Position numbers and translations under genes: made by a program. Shown piece after piece: positions 33,730 through 36,125 of a stretch of DNA of 36,125 bases. Under the pieces are notes generated by a model. That model saw nothing but the letters and a program-made list of their open reading frames with translations, had not been told where the DNA came from and searched no databases. This DNA comes from Clostridia bacterium (GTDB lineage: Bacteria; Bacillota; Clostridia; Oscillospirales; CAG-272). The number at the start of each line of letters is the position of its first letter. Positions within the stretch are counted from its first letter, which is position 1. Location: contig JAFSGU010000036.1 in the NCBI GenBank assembly GCA_017440665.1, positions 1-36,125 of the forward strand, in the 5' to 3' direction.

Positions 33730-33741
33730 GAACATTTGTTC
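33730..33741 (-). promoter_or_regulatory. LexA box over the phage cassette promoter
   Basis: GAACATTTGTTC (minus strand GAACAAATGTTC) is a perfect GAAC-N4-GTTC operator. It occupies the -35/spacer area of the extended -10 promoter. It shares 11 of its 12 bases, consecutively, with the upstream LexA box of dinB. Confidence 0.78.
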
Positions 33742-33823
33742 TCTAACCCGAAAACGAAGATTTTTTAAAAAAATTTATTTTTTTGAAAAAACGGGGATTC
33801 ACCCCTCCCTCACCCGTCTCCCC

Positions 33824-33853
33824 TTGACAAGGAGGTGAAAAATATGGTACAAT
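33824..33853 (+). promoter_or_regulatory. Possible promoter of the HAD-luxS-mtnN unit
   Basis: TTGACA (33824-33829), an 18-bp spacer and TACAAT (33848-33853). It overlaps a perfect AAGGAGGTGA ribosome site; if this promoter is used, translation would start at the later ATG 33892. Confidence 0.55.
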
Positions 33854-34539
33854 TTAAAGGTACGATAAAAGCACGAAAGGCAAAAGCTAAAATGATAAAA
33901 GGATATATTTTCGATATGGACGGCACTCTCATCGACTCAATGGAGATGATCTGCCGAATGGACCGTGAGATATTCCGCAGGCTTGGTCTTGTCCCCACAG
34001 AGGAAGCTCTTGAGGACATGAGATACATCCCCCTGGGCGAATCCTCCGGTTATATAAAGTCTCACTTCGATATACCTCAAACGGAGGACGAGGTCATGCG
34101 TATCCTGATGGATACCATGATCGAGGGCTACCGCACCGTGGAGATGAAGGCGGGAGCCATAGATTATCTTGAGTTCTGCAAAAGCCGCGGCATCAGAATG
34201 TGCATCGCCACAGCCACCGAGCCCGAGATAGCAACGGACGTTGCCCGCGACAAGGGATTTTTGTCCTACATGGAAAACGTCACCGCCTGCAGTGAGGTGG
34301 GCAGCGGCAAAACAAAACCTGACGTATTCATCGAGGCGGCGCGCCGCATGGGACTTGAGCCCTGCGAATGCGTAGTATTTGAGGACGGTATCCCGGGTGC
34401 GACAAGCGCAGGTGAGGCGGGATTTAAGGTAGTAGGCGTGTTCGACCCCACCGCGGGGGACGCCGATACCGAAAAAATGAAGAGCATTACCGACAGATAT
34501 ATCGTGTCCTTCGAGGACGTAAAGGATCAGCTTATATAA
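33844..34539 (+). CDS. HAD-superfamily phosphatase (PGMB/phosphoglycolate-phosphatase-like)
   Basis: A 231-residue cytosolic HAD hydrolase: motif I FDMDGTLIDS (nucleophile Asp and acid/base Asp), a helical cap (about 35-95), motif II CIATATEPE, motif III GSGKTKPDVF with its Lys, and motif IV VFEDGIPGATSA. It dephosphorylates a small sugar phosphate or similar; the substrate cannot be told. ATG 33844 has a perfect AAGGAGGTGA 8 nt upstream. ATG 33892 (MIKGYIFDMDGT) is the start most family members would predict, and a possible promoter -10 lies between the two. It stands 16 bp before luxS, probably in one operon. Confidence 0.85.
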   Translation: MVQFKGTIKARKAKAKMIKGYIFDMDGTLIDSMEMICRMDREIFRRLGLVPTEEALEDMRYIPLGESSGYIKSHFDIPQTEDEVMRILMDTMIEGYRTVEMKAGAIDYLEFCKSRGIRMCIATATEPEIATDVARDKGFLSYMENVTACSEVGSGKTKPDVFIEAARRMGLEPCECVVFEDGIPGATSAGEAGFKVVGVFDPTAGDADTEKMKSITDRYIVSFEDVKDQLI

Positions 34540-34554
34540 CAGGAGGAAGCATAA

Positions 34555-35019
34555 ATGAAGGAAATTAAAAAGATAACAAGCTTCACCGTTGATCACACCA
34601 AGATCACCCCCGGGATCTACGTGTCCCGCGTTGACGGAGACGTTACCACCTATGATATGCGTACCCGCCGTCCCAACATGGGCGACTACATGGACAACCT
34701 TACCATGCACTCTTTCGAGCATATGTTTGCTACCTACGTGAGAAGCTCCGCCATCGCGGACGACGTTATCTACTTCGGCCCCATGGGCTGCCAGACGGGA
34801 TTTTACCTGCTGGTGAGACGTGCAGATAACGAGGGCGTCCTCGCAGTTGTAAAGGACGTGCTCCGCAGCATTATCTCTCATGACGGTGAAATGTTCGGCG
34901 CAAGTGAGATCGAGTGCGGGAACTACAGAAATCTCTCAGTGGAGTCTGCCGTAGTTGAGGCGAAACGTTACCTTGCTGACCTTGAAGGGACAGAGGTTAC
35001 GTTCAGTTACCCCGCGTAA
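34555..35019 (+). CDS. luxS: S-ribosylhomocysteine lyase
   Basis: A 154-residue enzyme that splits S-ribosylhomocysteine into homocysteine and DPD, the precursor of autoinducer-2. SFTVDHTKITPGIYVSR is the substrate loop. HSFEHMFATYVRS supplies the two metal His (H-x3-H) with the catalytic Glu, and GPMGCQTGFY and ECGNYRNL give the catalytic and metal Cys. Ribosome site AGGAGG. It lies 21 bp before mtnN, whose product makes its substrate. Confidence 0.96.
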   Translation: MKEIKKITSFTVDHTKITPGIYVSRVDGDVTTYDMRTRRPNMGDYMDNLTMHSFEHMFATYVRSSAIADDVIYFGPMGCQTGFYLLVRRADNEGVLAVVKDVLRSIISHDGEMFGASEIECGNYRNLSVESAVVEAKRYLADLEGTEVTFSYPA

Positions 35020-35039
35020 AACAGAAAGGAAGAGTAAAA

Positions 35040-35726
35040 ATGATTGGAATAATCGCTGCAATGCAGAAGGAAATGGATAATATCGCCGCGGAGATGACTG
35101 AAGCTGTCCGTGAGAGCGCAGGCGGAGTTGAGTTCATCCGAGGCAAGGTAAACGGCGCGGAAGTGGTGTGCTCCGTGTGCGGTATCGGAAAGGTGTTCGC
35201 CGCAATGTGCGCGGAGGCGATGATAATCAAGTACGCACCCGAGCTTATTATCAATACGGGTGTGGGCGGAACGCTTACGTCAGAGCTGTCTATCAGCGAC
35301 GTAGCCGTGTCTGACAGAGTGTGTCAGCATGATATGGATACAACAGCCCTCGGAGACGAGCCCGGACTCATCTCGGGTACGGACAAGGTGTACTTTGACG
35401 CTGACGCGAAGGTAGCGGACAAGATCTGCGACATCGCAGGTGCTATGGGAATCAAGACTCACCGCGGCACCATCGCCAGCGGAGACAAGTTCATCGCAGA
35501 CATGGCGGAGAAGAAGAGAATAGTCGATACCTTCGGTGCGGTATGCTGTGAGATGGAGGGTGCGGCCGTAGGACACGTGTGTTACGTGAACAAAGTACCC
35601 TTCGTGATCATCCGCGCGATCTCAGACGACGCTGACGGCGGCGCGTGTGACAACTATATGGAGTTTGCCGCGGCGGCTGCAACGAAGTCTGCTGCTATCG
35701 TGTGTGCCCTTGCGGGACAGATGTAA
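35040..35726 (+). CDS. mtnN: 5'-methylthioadenosine/S-adenosylhomocysteine nucleosidase
   Basis: A 228-residue enzyme (Pfs) that removes adenine from SAH and MTA, giving S-ribosylhomocysteine for LuxS. It starts IGIIAAMQKEMDNI; VNTGVGGT-type INTGVGGTLTSE, ASGDKFI and CCEMEGAAVGHVCY (substrate Glu) and RAISDDADG (catalytic Asp) are all present. It is the last gene of the unit, closed by an intrinsic terminator. Confidence 0.95.
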   Translation: MIGIIAAMQKEMDNIAAEMTEAVRESAGGVEFIRGKVNGAEVVCSVCGIGKVFAAMCAEAMIIKYAPELIINTGVGGTLTSELSISDVAVSDRVCQHDMDTTALGDEPGLISGTDKVYFDADAKVADKICDIAGAMGIKTHRGTIASGDKFIADMAEKKRIVDTFGAVCCEMEGAAVGHVCYVNKVPFVIIRAISDDADGGACDNYMEFAAAAATKSAAIVCALAGQM

Positions 35727-35737
35727 GACAAATGAAT

Positions 35738-35782
35738 TTCACCCGTCTGTGCGAAAAAAGTATCGCAGACGGGTGAATTTTT
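35738..35782 (+). terminator. Terminator after mtnN
   Basis: TTCACCCGTCT (35738-35748) pairs with AGACGGGTGAA (35767-35777), with an added inner GCGA/TCGC pairing, followed by TTTTTA. Confidence 0.9.
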
Positions 35783-35794
35783 ATCAAAAAAGCC

Positions 35795-35823
35795 TTGACA
35801 AACGGGGCAAGATGTAATATAAT
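35795..35823 (+). promoter_or_regulatory. Consensus promoter of the tRNA-Ser gene
   Basis: TTGACA (35795-35800), exactly 17 bp, TATAAT (35818-35823): a perfect sigma-A consensus, as often seen for stable RNA genes. It lies about 40 bp before the mature tRNA. Confidence 0.95.
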
Positions 35824-35864
35824 ACTATGGCAAGCATATCTGAGACGGTCTGTGCTTGTGTTCT

Positions 35865-35952
35865 GCGGAAGTACTCAAGAGGCCGAAGAGGCGCCCCTGC
35901 TAAGGGTGTAGGTCGGGTTACCGGCGCGAGAGTTCAAATCTCTCCTTCCGCG
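35865..35952 (+). tRNA. tRNA-Ser(GCU)
   Basis: Acceptor GCGGAAG (35865-35871) pairs with CTTCCGC (35945-35951), with discriminator G at 35952. The anticodon loop is CTGCTAA with anticodon GCT inside a CGCCC/GGGTG stem. A long variable arm (class II) and T loop TTCAAAT are present. CCA is not encoded. Confidence 0.95.
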
Positions 35953-35964
35953 AAAGAAAAAAGA
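35935..35964 (+). repeat. Direct repeat, copy 1 (tRNA-Ser 3' end)
   Basis: A 30-nt sequence beginning CAAATCTCTCCTTCCGC and ending GAAAGAAAAAAGA is identical to 36096-36125. It covers the T arm, the acceptor 3' strand and the start of the terminator. Confidence 0.95.
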
Positions 35965-35989
35965 CACACTTCGGTGTGTCTTTTTTCTT
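35957..35989 (+). terminator. Terminator of the tRNA-Ser gene
   Basis: GACACAC (35963-35969), TTCG loop, GTGTGTC (35974-35980), then TTTTTTCTTT. The A-run before the stem extends the pairing. Confidence 0.92.
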
Positions 35990-36001
35990 TTGTTTAAACG
36001 A

Positions 36002-36104
36002 AGAGATTTGAAAGCGCACGAACGAAGAGAGAAAAACAGTCCGGTGGACTGTTTTGGTGCGCGTGTGCGTGCCGCGGGACGGTAGTCCCGTCGGGCAAAT
36101 CTCT
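36002..36104 (+). repeat. Nested hairpin element downstream of tRNA-Ser
   Basis: The outer stem AGAGATTTG (36002-36010) pairs with CAAATCTCT (36096-36104) from the tRNA repeat copy. The inner stem is GCGCAC/GTGCGC (36014-36019/36057-36062), and the apical 10-bp stem AAAACAGTCC/GGACTGTTTT (36033-36055) has loop GGT. A side hairpin CGGGAC/GTCCCG (36075-36090) has loop GGTA. No coding frame was seen. It may be a tRNA-associated mobile or REP-like repeat. Confidence 0.65.
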
Positions 36105-36125
36105 CCTTCCGCGAAAGAAAAAAGA
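36096..36125 (+). repeat. Direct repeat, copy 2 (tRNA-Ser 3' end, runs to window edge)
   Basis: An exact 30-nt copy of 35935-35964. The window ends inside it, so its full length is unknown. It is not a second tRNA: the sequence before it does not form the rest of a tRNA. Confidence 0.93.

Noticed and set aside
33511..33735. A 74-residue frame upstream of the capsid gene
   Set aside because: It overlaps the capsid start and promoter/LexA region, has no ribosome site and Pro/His-rich random composition.
22704..33843. Direct repeats (attL/attR) at the ends of the phage cassette
   Set aside because: I compared the flanks near 22660-22715 and 33560-33840 by eye and found no convincing shared sequence, and no tRNA adjoins either end.
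36096..36125. Second tRNA-Ser gene
   Set aside because: Only the 3' end is duplicated; no D arm, anticodon arm or 5' acceptor strand precedes it.

Overview
This window looks like chromosome from an uncultured anaerobic Firmicute of the class Clostridia (Oscillospirales-like). The evidence is strong AGGAGG-type ribosome binding sites, consensus TTGACA/TATAAT promoters with 17-bp spacers, Gram-positive LexA boxes (GAAC-N4-GTTC), S-layer-homology (SLH) anchored surface proteins, a TPP riboswitch with an intrinsic terminator, LuxS/Pfs, and a tRNA-Ser gene without encoded CCA. Genus or species cannot be named from the sequence alone.

Layout. 1-480: the broken 3' part of a phosphoglucomutase-like reading frame ending in a REP-like palindrome. 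482-5303 (minus strand): an SLH-anchored DUF4886/SGNH-like surface protein, a Y-family DNA polymerase (dinB) whose promoter carries two LexA boxes, and a ROK glucokinase. 5304-6056: a long divergent control region, including a structured 5' leader. 6057-18363 (plus strand): one long carbohydrate-uptake operon. It encodes a 1064-residue secreted solute-binding protein with carbohydrate-binding-like N-terminal domains, two separate MalF/MalG-type permease pairs, an NHL-repeat/YIP1 membrane protein between them, and a 1014-residue secreted DUF5696-like protein. It has no ATPase of its own, so it probably shares a housekeeping MsmX-type ATPase. 18487-22655: a small membrane protein, a TPP-riboswitch-controlled thiamine transporter subunit (thiT), and an SLH-anchored calcineurin-like phosphoesterase.

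22715-33559 (minus strand): a compact 12-gene phage morphogenesis and lysis cassette. In transcription order it reads: N4-gp56-type major capsid protein, two small head proteins, a 621-residue tail/stabilisation-like protein, a 57-residue protein, a repeat-containing coiled-coil protein, holin, amidase, a candidate small terminase, large terminase, portal, and a candidate scaffold. There is no integrase, repressor, replication gene or tape measure. The order is circularly permuted relative to a normal phage late operon (terminase-portal-scaffold-capsid). The only visible promoter, ahead of the capsid gene, is covered by a LexA box. This is the most interesting part of the window: a DNA-damage-inducible, possibly domesticated particle-making cassette (GTA-like or defective prophage).

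33844-35726 (plus strand): a HAD phosphatase followed by luxS and the SAH/MTA nucleosidase, together an activated-methyl-cycle/AI-2 unit. 35865-35952: tRNA-Ser(GCU) with a perfect consensus promoter. The last 30 nt of the window exactly repeat the tRNA 3' end after a highly structured 130-nt spacer, suggesting an attachment-site-like or tRNA-associated repeat structure that continues beyond the window.
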